Origin: Phycisphaerales bacterium
GTDB taxonomy: Bacteria > Planctomycetota > Phycisphaerae > Phycisphaerales > UBA1924
Length of the DNA stretch: 64,000 nt
Assembly: GCA_020849615.1 (NCBI GenBank)
Contig: JADLFW010000033.1
Coordinates: 62,001-126,000, forward strand
Reading direction: 5' to 3'
The notes below the pieces were generated by a model. The model saw nothing but the letters and a program-made list of their open reading frames with translations, made no database searches and had not been told where the DNA came from. Made by a program: the position numbers and the translations under genes. Shown here piece after piece: positions 1 through 8,335 of the stretch. The number at the start of each line of letters is the position of its first letter. Position 1 is the stretch's first letter.

Positions 1-597
1 CACCGGGTTGCCATTGGTCGGGGTGGCCGAGTGCTGCTTGTGGCAGTCGCCGCAGAGGAAGAGGGAGTTGAGCTTGTTCTGGGGGGCCTTGCGGTCGGAG
101 ATCCGCAGGATGTCGTGGTTGCCGTGGCAGGATGCGCACGTCGGCGCGAGCGGATCCTTGCGCAGAAACGCCTCGCGGTGTGAGCCGCCGTCGTACGCCT
201 TCACGGCCGCTTCGTGGCATGACGCTGAGCACGTCGCTTTCTGAAGGACCGCGGCGTGCGGCAGCTTCGCGGCGTCCTCGTGGCACTGGATGCACCGGAC
301 GGCCGCGTGCGGGCCCGAGGTGAACACCGCCGGGATCACGTGCAGGCCGGGCCGCAGCGCCGGCTCATCGCCCTTGAGGGGCTCGATCGGCGCGGCGCCG
401 CCGGGCGCGGGCGCGTCCTTCTCGAGCCAGGTGCCGACCATGCTTCGCCGCTCGGCCGGGCCGAGCTCGCCGATATGGGCCTGCCCGTGACACTGCAGGC
501 AGCGACGGTCGGTGTCATCCTGGGCCCGTGCATGGCCCGCGGGGAGCACCAGGAACGCGGCGGACGCCGCCACGGCGACTTCCAGGAATCGCTTCAT
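1..597 (-). CDS. Multihaem c-type cytochrome, 3' part cut off by the window start
   Basis: The first 199 residues are visible; the frame is still open at base 1. It begins MKRFLEVAVAASAAFLVLP, a signal peptide with likely cleavage after ARA near residue 25, so the protein should be periplasmic. Haem-attachment motifs are CLQCH (33), CIQCH (102), CSASCH (123, a CX3CH variant), CASCH (154) and CGDCH (182). Spacing and flanking residues closely match the N-terminus of the larger cytochrome just upstream on the same strand, so the two are paralogues, probably a tandem duplication. The ATG at 595-597 was chosen because it gives the signal peptide directly. Likely role (inferred): electron transfer in the periplasm. 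The C-terminus and the total haem number are unknown. Confidence 0.85.
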   Translation of the reverse strand, partial: MKRFLEVAVAASAAFLVLPAGHARAQDDTDRRCLQCHGQAHIGELGPAERRSMVGTWLEKDAPAPGGAAPIEPLKGDEPALRPGLHVIPAVFTSGPHAAVRCIQCHEDAAKLPHAAVLQKATCSASCHEAAVKAYDGGSHREAFLRKDPLAPTCASCHGNHDILRISDRKAPQNKLNSLFLCGDCHKQHSATPTNGNPV

Positions 598-667
598 CGC
601 TGTCGGTCGGCCTCTTCCAGTTCCCGCGTTCATCGCACGCCCGCTCTCGTAAGGAGGAATGAGGAAG

Positions 668-686
668 CCATCCCACGACGGGATGG
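668..686. repeat. Short inverted repeat between two cytochrome genes
   Basis: CCATCCC at 668-674 is mirrored by GGGATGG at 680-686 around a 5-nt loop. It lies between the end of the large cytochrome gene and the start of the next cytochrome on the minus strand. There is no T tract, so it may be an mRNA stability or weak attenuation element and not a full terminator. Confidence 0.4.
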
Positions 687-702
687 GAGACCGCCGCGGC
701 AT

Positions 703-3018
703 TCAGGGACCGCCGATGAGCCTCGACGACATGGCGTAGACGATGAGGGCGAGCAGCAGCAGCCCCAGCCCGAAGGCGAGGAAGCCCATGGGGTGGATCA
801 CGCGCCGCCACTGCGACCAGTCGTCGCGGGCGCGGATCGAGTCCAGCCGGCCCGCGCCCTCGAGACGCTCGTACCACCGGCGCCGCTCGTGCAGCATCTC
901 GGTCTTGGAGATGCGTCCGGAGAAGATCACCGAATCGATGGGGAACTTCTCGAGCCGGAAGTGCACGTTGAAGAAGTGGAAGGTGAAGATGAACCCGGCG
1001 GCGAGGAGGGCCTCGTCGCTGTGCACGATCAGGGCGACGTTGATGATCCAGCCCGGCATGAAGCGGGTGAAGAACTCGGGGAACCACATCACCAGGCCGC
1101 TCAGCCCGATGACGGCGACACCCCAGAACACCGCGAGGTAGTCGAACTTCTCCCAGTACGTCCACTTGTCGAACTGAGGCTGCGGGCCGCGGCCGAAGAA
1201 CCATTTCTGGTGAGCCCACCAGTCCTTGAAGTCCTGGATGTGCGGGTAGGGCAGGTCGGGCCCGAAGACCACGGAGATCACGCGGCGGGGCGTGACCCGG
1301 CCGCTGGAGGGATCGCGGAACTGGGCGCGGTTGCGCCAGGCGGCCCGGATGAGGCTGCCGATGTGCAGCGCGAAGTACGTGAACGTGATGATCGCGCCGA
1401 GGCGGTGGAGCTGGGCCGCCGCCTCGAGGCCGCCGATCCATCGCACCATCTCCTTCGCCCAAGCCGTGTAGTAGAACTTCAGAGGCATGCCGGTGGCGAC
1501 CAGCAGCAGGAAGCTGCTCATCACCAGCACGTGCAGGAACCGCTCGAAGGGCTTGAAGCGGACGAAGGTCTCCTGGTCCCGGGCCGCCATGGCCTTGGCG
1601 TGCTTGAACGCCTCGCGGTCGCGGATGTAGAGGATCAGCGAGCGGACGAACCAGAGGATCGTGTGGGCGCCGAAGAAGAGGAACGTGCCGACGACGATCC
1701 CCGTCATGAAGATGAACGTCCAGTACAGGACCGGGTAGAGCTCGCGGTTGCGGTGGTCGGCGTGGGCGATGTAGCCGGTGAACTGCGGGCCCGCGGAGGG
1801 GTGGCACTGGCGGCAAGTCTGGAGCTTGTTCTCGCCGTGCAGCCGGCTGGCGGGATCGCTGATCGGCACGATGTCGTGGTGGCCGTGGCAGTCGTAGCAC
1901 GCGGCGACCTGGGGCCGCCCCAGCGCCAGCGCTTTGCCGTGGAACGTCTCGCGGTAGTGCTCGATCCGGTCCTCGTGGCACTTGCCGCAGCGGTCGCCGC
2001 TGGCCAGCTTGAAGGCCACGCGGTCGGGCTGGATGATCTCGTGCGAGGTGTGGCAGTCGGTGCAGACGGGGGCTTCGGGGTGCCCTTCCATCGCGAGCTT
2101 GCCGTGGAGGCTCTTGCTGTAGATGTTGAGGATGCCCACGTGGCACTGCCCGCACGTGGTGTAGATCCTGCTTCGGTGAACCGGGGACGCCGGATCGCTG
2201 ACCGGGTGCACCGCGTGGGCGCTGTGGCAATCGGCGCACGTCGGCGCGGCCACCAGGCCCGACTGCGCGATCGCCTTGCCGTGGGCGCTGTGGAGGTATG
2301 CCTCGATGTGACCTCTGGGCTTGTACCCGCCCGGCGTGTCTTTCAGGTGCCGCTCGTGGCACTCGGCGCAGAGGAAGATGCTGTTGAGGCGGTTCTGGGG
2401 TGAACGCTGGTCCTTGATCGGCAGGATCGAGTGCCCGCCGTGGCAGGATGCGCACGTCGGAGCCAGCGGGTCGCCCCGCTGCAGCGCGTCGTAGTGCGCC
2501 CCGGTGGGGAACTGCTTTGCCGGGCCCGGGTGACATTCGGTCGCGCACGTCCTGAGGTTCAGCTTCGGCTCGTGCGGCAGCCGGGCGGCGTCGGCGTGGC
2601 ACTGCACGCAGGAAACCTCGCGGTGGATGCTCTTGTAGAGCAGCCCCGGCTCGACGTACAGCCCGGGCCGGCGGGCGGGCTCATCAACACCCGGCGTCAC
2701 GGCGGGGCGATCGACCTTCGGCGCGGGCTCGGTGCCGAGCCACGTCCCCACCATCGACAGCCGTTCCGCCGGGTCCAGTTCCCCGATGTGGGGCTGGCCG
2801 TGGCATTGGAGGCATCGCCGATCCGAGTTCTCGCTGGAGTCGGGCTGGCTCCGCGCAGACGCCGACGAAACGGCCCCGATCAGGGTCGCGGCGAGCACGC
2901 CGGCGACCAAACGCCGCACGAACGACCGCCCCCCATTTCCGCCCGTGCTGTGGTTGAGCCAGCTCCTCACAAGTGCCCACCCGTCTCCGGAAGGCGATCG
3001 GCCCGGCCGATGCGCCAC
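703..3018 (-). CDS. CbcL-like fusion: multihaem cytochrome c with C-terminal b-type membrane cytochrome
   Basis: 771 codons from a GTG at 3018; a GTG at 2970 is an alternative that puts a signal peptide (SFVRRLVAGVLAATLIGAV) nearer the N-terminus. The periplasmic half carries eleven haem motifs: ten CXXCH plus one CX3CH (CATECH). The C-terminal ~370 residues are a membrane cytochrome b of the FdnI/HydC type. It has helices starting near LYWTFIFMTGIVVG, FERFLHVLVMSSFLLLVATG and LHRLGAIITFTYFALHIGSL, with His residues placed to bind b haems. Known Geobacter CbcL proteins have this order and act as inner-membrane quinol oxidases that pass electrons to periplasmic carriers. A similar role here is inferred. 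It precedes a paralogous multihaem cytochrome and is divergent from fdhD. Confidence 0.85.
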   Translation of the reverse strand: MAHRPGRSPSGDGWALVRSWLNHSTGGNGGRSFVRRLVAGVLAATLIGAVSSASARSQPDSSENSDRRCLQCHGQPHIGELDPAERLSMVGTWLGTEPAPKVDRPAVTPGVDEPARRPGLYVEPGLLYKSIHREVSCVQCHADAARLPHEPKLNLRTCATECHPGPAKQFPTGAHYDALQRGDPLAPTCASCHGGHSILPIKDQRSPQNRLNSIFLCAECHERHLKDTPGGYKPRGHIEAYLHSAHGKAIAQSGLVAAPTCADCHSAHAVHPVSDPASPVHRSRIYTTCGQCHVGILNIYSKSLHGKLAMEGHPEAPVCTDCHTSHEIIQPDRVAFKLASGDRCGKCHEDRIEHYRETFHGKALALGRPQVAACYDCHGHHDIVPISDPASRLHGENKLQTCRQCHPSAGPQFTGYIAHADHRNRELYPVLYWTFIFMTGIVVGTFLFFGAHTILWFVRSLILYIRDREAFKHAKAMAARDQETFVRFKPFERFLHVLVMSSFLLLVATGMPLKFYYTAWAKEMVRWIGGLEAAAQLHRLGAIITFTYFALHIGSLIRAAWRNRAQFRDPSSGRVTPRRVISVVFGPDLPYPHIQDFKDWWAHQKWFFGRGPQPQFDKWTYWEKFDYLAVFWGVAVIGLSGLVMWFPEFFTRFMPGWIINVALIVHSDEALLAAGFIFTFHFFNVHFRLEKFPIDSVIFSGRISKTEMLHERRRWYERLEGAGRLDSIRARDDWSQWRRVIHPMGFLAFGLGLLLLALIVYAMSSRLIGGP

Positions 3019-3056
3019 CCACTTGTTGTCTTGCGGATCCCATGATCCTTTTATCC

Positions 3057-3084
3057 ATTATACCTCAAACTCGACCCTTGTCAC
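3057..3084 (-). promoter_or_regulatory. Sigma70-type promoter for the cytochrome operon
   Basis: On the minus strand GTGACA (3084-3079) is followed after 16 nt by a perfect TATAAT (3062-3057). Transcription would start near 3050, just upstream of either candidate start of the large cytochrome gene. It lies in the divergent gap before fdhD. Confidence 0.6.
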
Positions 3085-3143
3085 CCCCCATCCGGAGCAC
3101 CCCGGGGGCGGCCGAGAACACGGCGCGACATAGACTGATTTCG

Positions 3144-3968
3144 ATGCCCAGACCGGTTGTCCGCGTGCGGATCTACAAGTACGAGAATCTCGCCGCCGCG
3201 CCGCGGGAAGCCGAGGACGACCTGGCTGCCGAAGAGCCCCTCGAGATCCGCATCGCGGGCCGTCCCATCAGCATCACCATGCGGACCCCGGGCCATGACG
3301 AGGAGCTCGCCCTGGGGTTTCTGGTCGGCGAGGGCGTGATCACCGGCGCAGGCCCGGTCCCCCACATCCGCCGATGCGAGCAGGCCCCGGGTGACTCGGT
3401 GGATGTGCTTTTGGATGGGGCCACGATCGACCTGGGAGGCCTCACGCGTCACGTGTTCGTCTCTTCCAGCTGCGGGATCTGCGGCGCCGCGTCGATCGAC
3501 GCCGTTCGCAAGCGGTTTGCTCCCCTCGGCGCGGGCCCGTCCGTCCCGGCTGACCTTCTGCTGCGGCTTGCCGATCGCCTCCGGGCCACACAGGCGAACT
3601 TCGAGCGAACCGGAGGTCTGCACGCGGCGGGCTTGTTCAACTCGGAAGGCGAACTGCTGTTCTCGCGGGAGGATGTGGGCCGTCACAACGCGGTAGACAA
3701 GGTCGTCGGCGCAGCGCTGCGGGCACGGCTCCTGCCGCTCTCGGCTCACGTGCTGCTGGTAAGCGGCCGGGCCTCGTTCGAGATCGTGCAGAAGGCGATC
3801 GCCGCCGGCATCACGATCGTCGCGGCGGTCTCGGCCCCCTCTTCACTGGCTGTCGATCTTGCGCACGAGGCGGGCCTGACGCTCGCCGGGTTCCTGCGTC
3901 CCGGCCGATTCAACATCTACTCCGGGCCCCAGCGTATCACGCCCGGCGCATCGGCCACGACGGGATGA
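3144..3968 (+). CDS. fdhD: FdhD, sulfurtransferase needed for formate dehydrogenase activity
   Basis: 274 residues, the usual FdhD length. In E. coli FdhD receives sulfur from IscS and sulfurates the molybdenum cofactor before it enters formate dehydrogenase. The conserved CGxCG element is present as SSSCGICGAASIDAV (Cys near residues 109 and 112), as are HDEELALGFLVGEG and DVGRHNAVDKVVG. The ATG at 3144 was preferred over upstream starts because it begins right before the conserved region (MPRPVVRVRIYKYENL). The gene is convergent with the formate dehydrogenase alpha-subunit gene, 6 nt away, and divergent from the cytochromes, which fits a dedicated formate-oxidation locus. Confidence 0.95.
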   Translation: MPRPVVRVRIYKYENLAAAPREAEDDLAAEEPLEIRIAGRPISITMRTPGHDEELALGFLVGEGVITGAGPVPHIRRCEQAPGDSVDVLLDGATIDLGGLTRHVFVSSSCGICGAASIDAVRKRFAPLGAGPSVPADLLLRLADRLRATQANFERTGGLHAAGLFNSEGELLFSREDVGRHNAVDKVVGAALRARLLPLSAHVLLVSGRASFEIVQKAIAAGITIVAAVSAPSSLAVDLAHEAGLTLAGFLRPGRFNIYSGPQRITPGASATTG

Positions 3969-3974
3969 GCGCAG

Positions 3975-6680
3975 CTACGCGGGTGCCAAGCTGACGGCGA
4001 CCACCTTGTAATCCGGGCAATGGCTCGTCGGATCGTGGCACGGCCCGACGACGCGGTTGGTCCCGGTTTCCGGGAAGTGGAACGTGAGGAAGCTCGTCCC
4101 GGGCAGCACACGCCGCGTCAGGCGCGCGGGGGCAACGGTCTGTCCCCAGTGACTCCGAACGCGGACGCTCGATCCATCCGCGATCTTGAGCCGCGCGGCA
4201 TCTTCCGGGTGTATCTCGAGATAATCCTTGGGAGCGATGCGGCTGCTGGGTGTTCTCCGTGTCATGGTCCCGACGTTGTAATGGTCCAGGATCCGGCCCG
4301 TCATCAGCACGTGCGGGTGCTGCTCATCCGTCCGGTCCTGCGGCGGCAGGTAATCGACGCTGGTGAGCATCGCCTTGCCCCGGACGAATCGCTCGGCGTG
4401 GACGGTGCGGGTGCCGGGATGGCCGCTCGTCGGGCACGGCCACTGGATCCCGTCTCCATCGAGCCGGTCGTACGCAATCCCCCCGAACAGCAGCGGCGCC
4501 ACCGCGGCGACCTCGCTCATGACCTGCGATGGGTGATCGTACTTCCACGCAGCTCCAATGCCGCCCATGGCCATGCCGACATCGCGGATGACCTCCCAAT
4601 CGGGACGGGCCCGGCCGGGCGGCGGGACGGCAGCCCGGACGTGCTGCACCCTCCGCTCGCCGTTGGTGAATGTGCCTTCCTGCTCGAGCACGGCCGCCGC
4701 CGGGAACACGACATGGGCCATCGACGCGGTCTCGGTCATGAAGAGCTCCTGCACAACCAGCAGGTCAAGTCCGCGCAGGGCGCGGACGACATGCTCGTAA
4801 TGCGGGTCGCTCTGCGCGACATCCTCTCCCTGGATCCACAGCGCCTTAAGGCGGCCCCCCACCGCCGCGTCGTACATCTCGGGGATGGTCAGCCCCGGCT
4901 CGGCGGGGGGCGCGATGCCCCAGATCCGGGCGATCCGCTCGCGGGCCTCGCGGTCATCAAGCTTGAGATATCCGGTGAGCGCGTACGGCTGAGCCCCCAT
5001 GTCGGCGTTGCCCTGGACGTTGTTCTGGCCGCGCAGCGGCAGCATCCCGGCGCCGCGTTTGCCCAGAGAACCCGTCAGCAGCCCGAGGTTGCAGTACGCC
5101 ATCACGCCCGATACGCCCTGCGATTGCTCGGACAGGCCCAGCCCGCTGACGAACAGCCCGGGCCCGCGTTCGGCGATGAGCCGGGCCGCCCGTCGGATCA
5201 ACGCCGGATCGAGCCGGGCGATCTCCGCGAACGTTTCAACAGACCGCGCCGCAAGGAACGCCCGCAGTTCCGGCAACCCCTCGCAGCGCGATTCCACGTA
5301 GGCGCGGTCGAAGAGTTCTTCCTCAACGATCACCTTCGCGATCGCGTTGAAGACCGCCACGTTCCCCCCGGGCCACACCGGCAGGTGCACCGCGGCGTAT
5401 TTCGCCAGTTCGATCTCCCGCGGATCGATCACGACGAGCGCTGCGCCCCGGAGCGCCGCCTGCTTGATCTGCGCCCCCACCACCGGGTGGGCCTCGGTCG
5501 CGTTGCTCCCGGCGACGACGATCAGCCGGGCCTCGGTCAGGTCGGCGTACGAAGCCGTCGCCGCCCCGGTGCCCGTGACCAGCCCCAGCGCGATCGCTGT
5601 AGAAGAGTGGCACACCCGCGCGCAGCAATCCGTGTTGTTCGTGCCGATGATGCCCCGGAACAGCTTCTGGAGCAGGTACGAGGCCTCGTTCGTCGAGCGC
5701 GATGACGTCATCGTGCCCAGCGCGGCCGGGCCGTGACGGTCTCGGATCTCCTTCAGACGGTTCGCCGTGAAGCGGATCGCCTCATCCCAGGATGCGGGCC
5801 TCAGTCCGCCGCCGCCATCACGGATGAGCGGCGTCGTGAGGCGATCGCCGGCCCGGTGGTACGCGTGCGCGTACCGGCCCTTCACGCACAGGTGGCCGTG
5901 ATTGACCGCCGCATCGCCGACACCCTCGATCCGCAGGACGACGCCATCCTTCGCCTCCACCCGCGTCCGGCATCCGACACCGCAGTAGCCGCACACCGAA
6001 TCGACACTCTTGACCGAGTTGGCCGGCCCGGGCCGCGACAACCGATCCCTGTCCGTGATCGCACCGGTCGGGCATCGGTCCACGCAGGCGCCGCACGACA
6101 CGCAGTCGCTCTGTGCGAACAGCTCTCCCGGCCCGAAGACCAGCCGCGTGGTCCCGCCCCTGCCCTCAATACCGTACACGAACTGACCCTGCACCTGCTC
6201 GCACGTGTTCAGGCACAGGCGGCAGGTGATGCACCGGTCGCGGTCGAACCGCATGTAGGGGTGGGATTCATCGATCGCGTGCCCGCCGGCGGGGCGGCGA
6301 GCCGCCGGCGCATCCGAAACACCGTACTCCGACAGCAGCCGCTCGAACTTCGAGCCGTCGGGCCGGGCCCGCAACGCCCCTTTGGGCGTCGTGAGCAGCG
6401 TCAGCCGCAGAAGTTCCCCGCGGATCTCCGCCAGCCGGGGTGTGTGCGTTCGGACCTTCATGCCGGGCGTCATCGGCGTGTGGCAGGAAGCTTGCGGCCG
6501 CTGGCCGTCGATCTCGACGAGGCACATGCGGCAGCCGCCTTCGGCCGTCAATCCATCGGCGTGGCACAGCGTGGGAATCTCGATCCCTGCGCGGTTCGCG
6601 CACTCCAGGATCGTTTCGCCGTGCCGCGGCTCGATTTTCACTCCGTTGATCTGGCCCGCATCGGCGGTGTTCGGGCTCAT
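3975..6680 (-). CDS. fdhA: NAD-type formate dehydrogenase, alpha (molybdopterin) subunit
   Basis: 901 residues; oxidises formate to CO2 at a bis-MGD molybdenum or tungsten centre. Domain order: N-terminal 2Fe-2S ferredoxin fold (Cys39, 50, 53, 66), two ferredoxin-type 4Fe-4S sets (Cys150/153/156/160 and Cys193/196/199/203), a 4Fe-4S set at the start of the Mo domain (Cys230/233/237/265), the catalytic Mo domain and a C-terminal molydopterin-binding domain. The metal ligand is Cys357 in ARVCHSS, followed by the conserved His, so it is a cysteine and not a selenocysteine enzyme. There is no Tat signal, so it is cytoplasmic. The ATG at 6680 overlaps the stop of the diaphorase gene as ATGA, which decides the start. 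Subunit layout matches soluble Fds-type complexes. Confidence 0.93.
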   Translation of the reverse strand: MSPNTADAGQINGVKIEPRHGETILECANRAGIEIPTLCHADGLTAEGGCRMCLVEIDGQRPQASCHTPMTPGMKVRTHTPRLAEIRGELLRLTLLTTPKGALRARPDGSKFERLLSEYGVSDAPAARRPAGGHAIDESHPYMRFDRDRCITCRLCLNTCEQVQGQFVYGIEGRGGTTRLVFGPGELFAQSDCVSCGACVDRCPTGAITDRDRLSRPGPANSVKSVDSVCGYCGVGCRTRVEAKDGVVLRIEGVGDAAVNHGHLCVKGRYAHAYHRAGDRLTTPLIRDGGGGLRPASWDEAIRFTANRLKEIRDRHGPAALGTMTSSRSTNEASYLLQKLFRGIIGTNNTDCCARVCHSSTAIALGLVTGTGAATASYADLTEARLIVVAGSNATEAHPVVGAQIKQAALRGAALVVIDPREIELAKYAAVHLPVWPGGNVAVFNAIAKVIVEEELFDRAYVESRCEGLPELRAFLAARSVETFAEIARLDPALIRRAARLIAERGPGLFVSGLGLSEQSQGVSGVMAYCNLGLLTGSLGKRGAGMLPLRGQNNVQGNADMGAQPYALTGYLKLDDREARERIARIWGIAPPAEPGLTIPEMYDAAVGGRLKALWIQGEDVAQSDPHYEHVVRALRGLDLLVVQELFMTETASMAHVVFPAAAVLEQEGTFTNGERRVQHVRAAVPPPGRARPDWEVIRDVGMAMGGIGAAWKYDHPSQVMSEVAAVAPLLFGGIAYDRLDGDGIQWPCPTSGHPGTRTVHAERFVRGKAMLTSVDYLPPQDRTDEQHPHVLMTGRILDHYNVGTMTRRTPSSRIAPKDYLEIHPEDAARLKIADGSSVRVRSHWGQTVAPARLTRRVLPGTSFLTFHFPETGTNRVVGPCHDPTSHCPDYKVVAVSLAPA

Positions 6681-8323
6681 GACACCCTCCCGATGGCTTT
6701 GTCGCGGAAACGCTGCAGCACCGTGAAGACCGGCCCGGGTGTTTCCCGGCCGAATGCGCACAGGCTCGCCTCCCGCATCACATCGAGGATCCGCTCCACT
6801 TCTTCAACGCTCTCCGGCATCAGGCCGCCCGTCGCCAGTTCGTGGCAGCGTGCGGTGCCGAGCCGGCAGGGGACGCACTTTCCGCAGGATTCGTTCTTCA
6901 TGAACACGAGCAGGTGATAGAGAAACGCCTTCCAGTCCGTGCCTCGGGGAATCGCAACCAGGCCCGCGTGCCCGAGGTTGATGCCCCGCCGCCCCATCGC
7001 CGTAAAGCACAGCGGCGCATCCCAGTCTTGGGGGAGCACGATGCTTCCCATCGGCCCGCCGACCATCACCGCCTCGAGAGGCTCGCCCCCCGCGCCGCCG
7101 CCTCCGTGCCGTTCGATCACTTCCCGCAGCGGCAGGCCGAACTCAACCTCCGCGATGCCGGGCCGGGCGAATCCGTGATTGAAGCACACCGCCTTCGTCC
7201 CCCGGCTGTCGGGCGTGCCCATCTCGGCGTAGGCCTCGGCGCCGTGCTCCAAGATCCACGGCACGTTGACGATCGTCTCGACGTTGTTCACCACGGTGGG
7301 CCGCCCGAAGACTCCGGAATCCACCGGGTAGGGCGGCCGGGGCCACACCTCGCCCCGCTGCCCCTCGATCGCCGCGAGCAGAGCGGTCTCCTCGCCGCAG
7401 ACATAGGAGCCCATGCCGCGCACAACCTCGACATCGAAGGCCCGGCCCGGGCCGAGCGCATCACGGCCGAGCCGGCCCGCCGATTTCGCCTCGATGATGG
7501 CCCGCTCCATCACCTGCACGGAGACCGGATACTCGGAGCGGATGAACACGATGCCGCGTGTCGCGCCGATCGCGTGCGCGCAGATGGCCATCCCTTCCAG
7601 CACGCCGTGCGGGTCTCGCTCCATCAGCTCCCGGTCGATGAACGATCCCGGATCGCCCTCATCGCCGTTGGTGACGACGAACTTGGGGTACCCCGGCGCC
7701 CGGGCCGCGAGCTGCCACTTGCGGGCCGCGTGGAACGCCGCGCCGCCGCGCCCGCGAACGCCCGCCGCCATCACCATGTCGGTGACCGCGTCGGGCCGCA
7801 TGCTCAGGGCCCGGTGCAGACCTCGATACGCGAGGGGATCCCCGGCTTCACCCGCGCCCAGGCGCCGGGTCACGACCGCGTGCCGGGCCTCGCACCGGAT
7901 GGATGGCGGGGCTGGATGAGCAGGATCGCCCCGCAACTCCGCAAACCGCGATGGCGTCAGCCCGGTCACGACGCGCCCCGACGGCGTCATCGCGGCGGGC
8001 GAACGGTCGCAGTACCCGAGGCAGTACACCATTTCACAGTGGTGCTGCTTGCGCAGTTCCCCGGCGATCGCCGGGCCGCCCGCCAGCACGCAGGATGTCC
8101 CGGCGCACACCCGCACCGCCGCTGCATCGTGCCGGGCTTCCGTAAAGGAAGACAGCGCGGCCCGCACCGAGGCCACGGGCAGGTGCACCGTACGCGCCAG
8201 CGCGGCCGCGTCCGCGCCGGTGGAGCCCGCCGATTCGGCGTGGCGATGAAACTCCGGCAGCACCGGATTGAACTCGGCACCCGGCGCGTGCGTGGCCCGG
8301 AATGCCCTGGCTCGGGTTGTCAT
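6677..8323 (-). CDS. Fused NuoE-NuoF-type diaphorase subunit of formate dehydrogenase
   Basis: 548 residues; passes electrons from the formate dehydrogenase alpha subunit to NAD+. The N-terminal ~150 residues are a NuoE/FdsG-like thioredoxin-fold domain with a 2Fe-2S set Cys73, Cys78, Cys101, Cys105. The rest is NuoF/FdsB: the FMN/NADH region GVRGRGGAAFHAARKW near residue 175, NGDEGDPGSFIDRELME, and the C-terminal 4Fe-4S motif SCGKCVPCRLGTARC. In many bacteria these are two genes (FdsG and FdsB); here they form one chain. A strong ribosome-binding sequence (GAGGAG) precedes the ATG. It follows the formate-tetrahydrofolate ligase gene by 12 nt and is translationally coupled to the alpha subunit. 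Confidence 0.93.
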   Translation of the reverse strand: MTTRARAFRATHAPGAEFNPVLPEFHRHAESAGSTGADAAALARTVHLPVASVRAALSSFTEARHDAAAVRVCAGTSCVLAGGPAIAGELRKQHHCEMVYCLGYCDRSPAAMTPSGRVVTGLTPSRFAELRGDPAHPAPPSIRCEARHAVVTRRLGAGEAGDPLAYRGLHRALSMRPDAVTDMVMAAGVRGRGGAAFHAARKWQLAARAPGYPKFVVTNGDEGDPGSFIDRELMERDPHGVLEGMAICAHAIGATRGIVFIRSEYPVSVQVMERAIIEAKSAGRLGRDALGPGRAFDVEVVRGMGSYVCGEETALLAAIEGQRGEVWPRPPYPVDSGVFGRPTVVNNVETIVNVPWILEHGAEAYAEMGTPDSRGTKAVCFNHGFARPGIAEVEFGLPLREVIERHGGGGAGGEPLEAVMVGGPMGSIVLPQDWDAPLCFTAMGRRGINLGHAGLVAIPRGTDWKAFLYHLLVFMKNESCGKCVPCRLGTARCHELATGGLMPESVEEVERILDVMREASLCAFGRETPGPVFTVLQRFRDKAIGRVS

Positions 8324-8335
8324 GAGAGTCTCCTC

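Noticed and set aside
256..2403. Long plus-strand frame opposite the cytochrome genes
   Set aside because: It is antisense to two genes with many haem motifs, and its own composition is low-complexity Arg/Glu/Ala.
3975..6680. Possible selenocysteine in the formate dehydrogenase
   Set aside because: The metal-ligand codon encodes Cys (ARVCHSS) and there is no in-frame TGA there.
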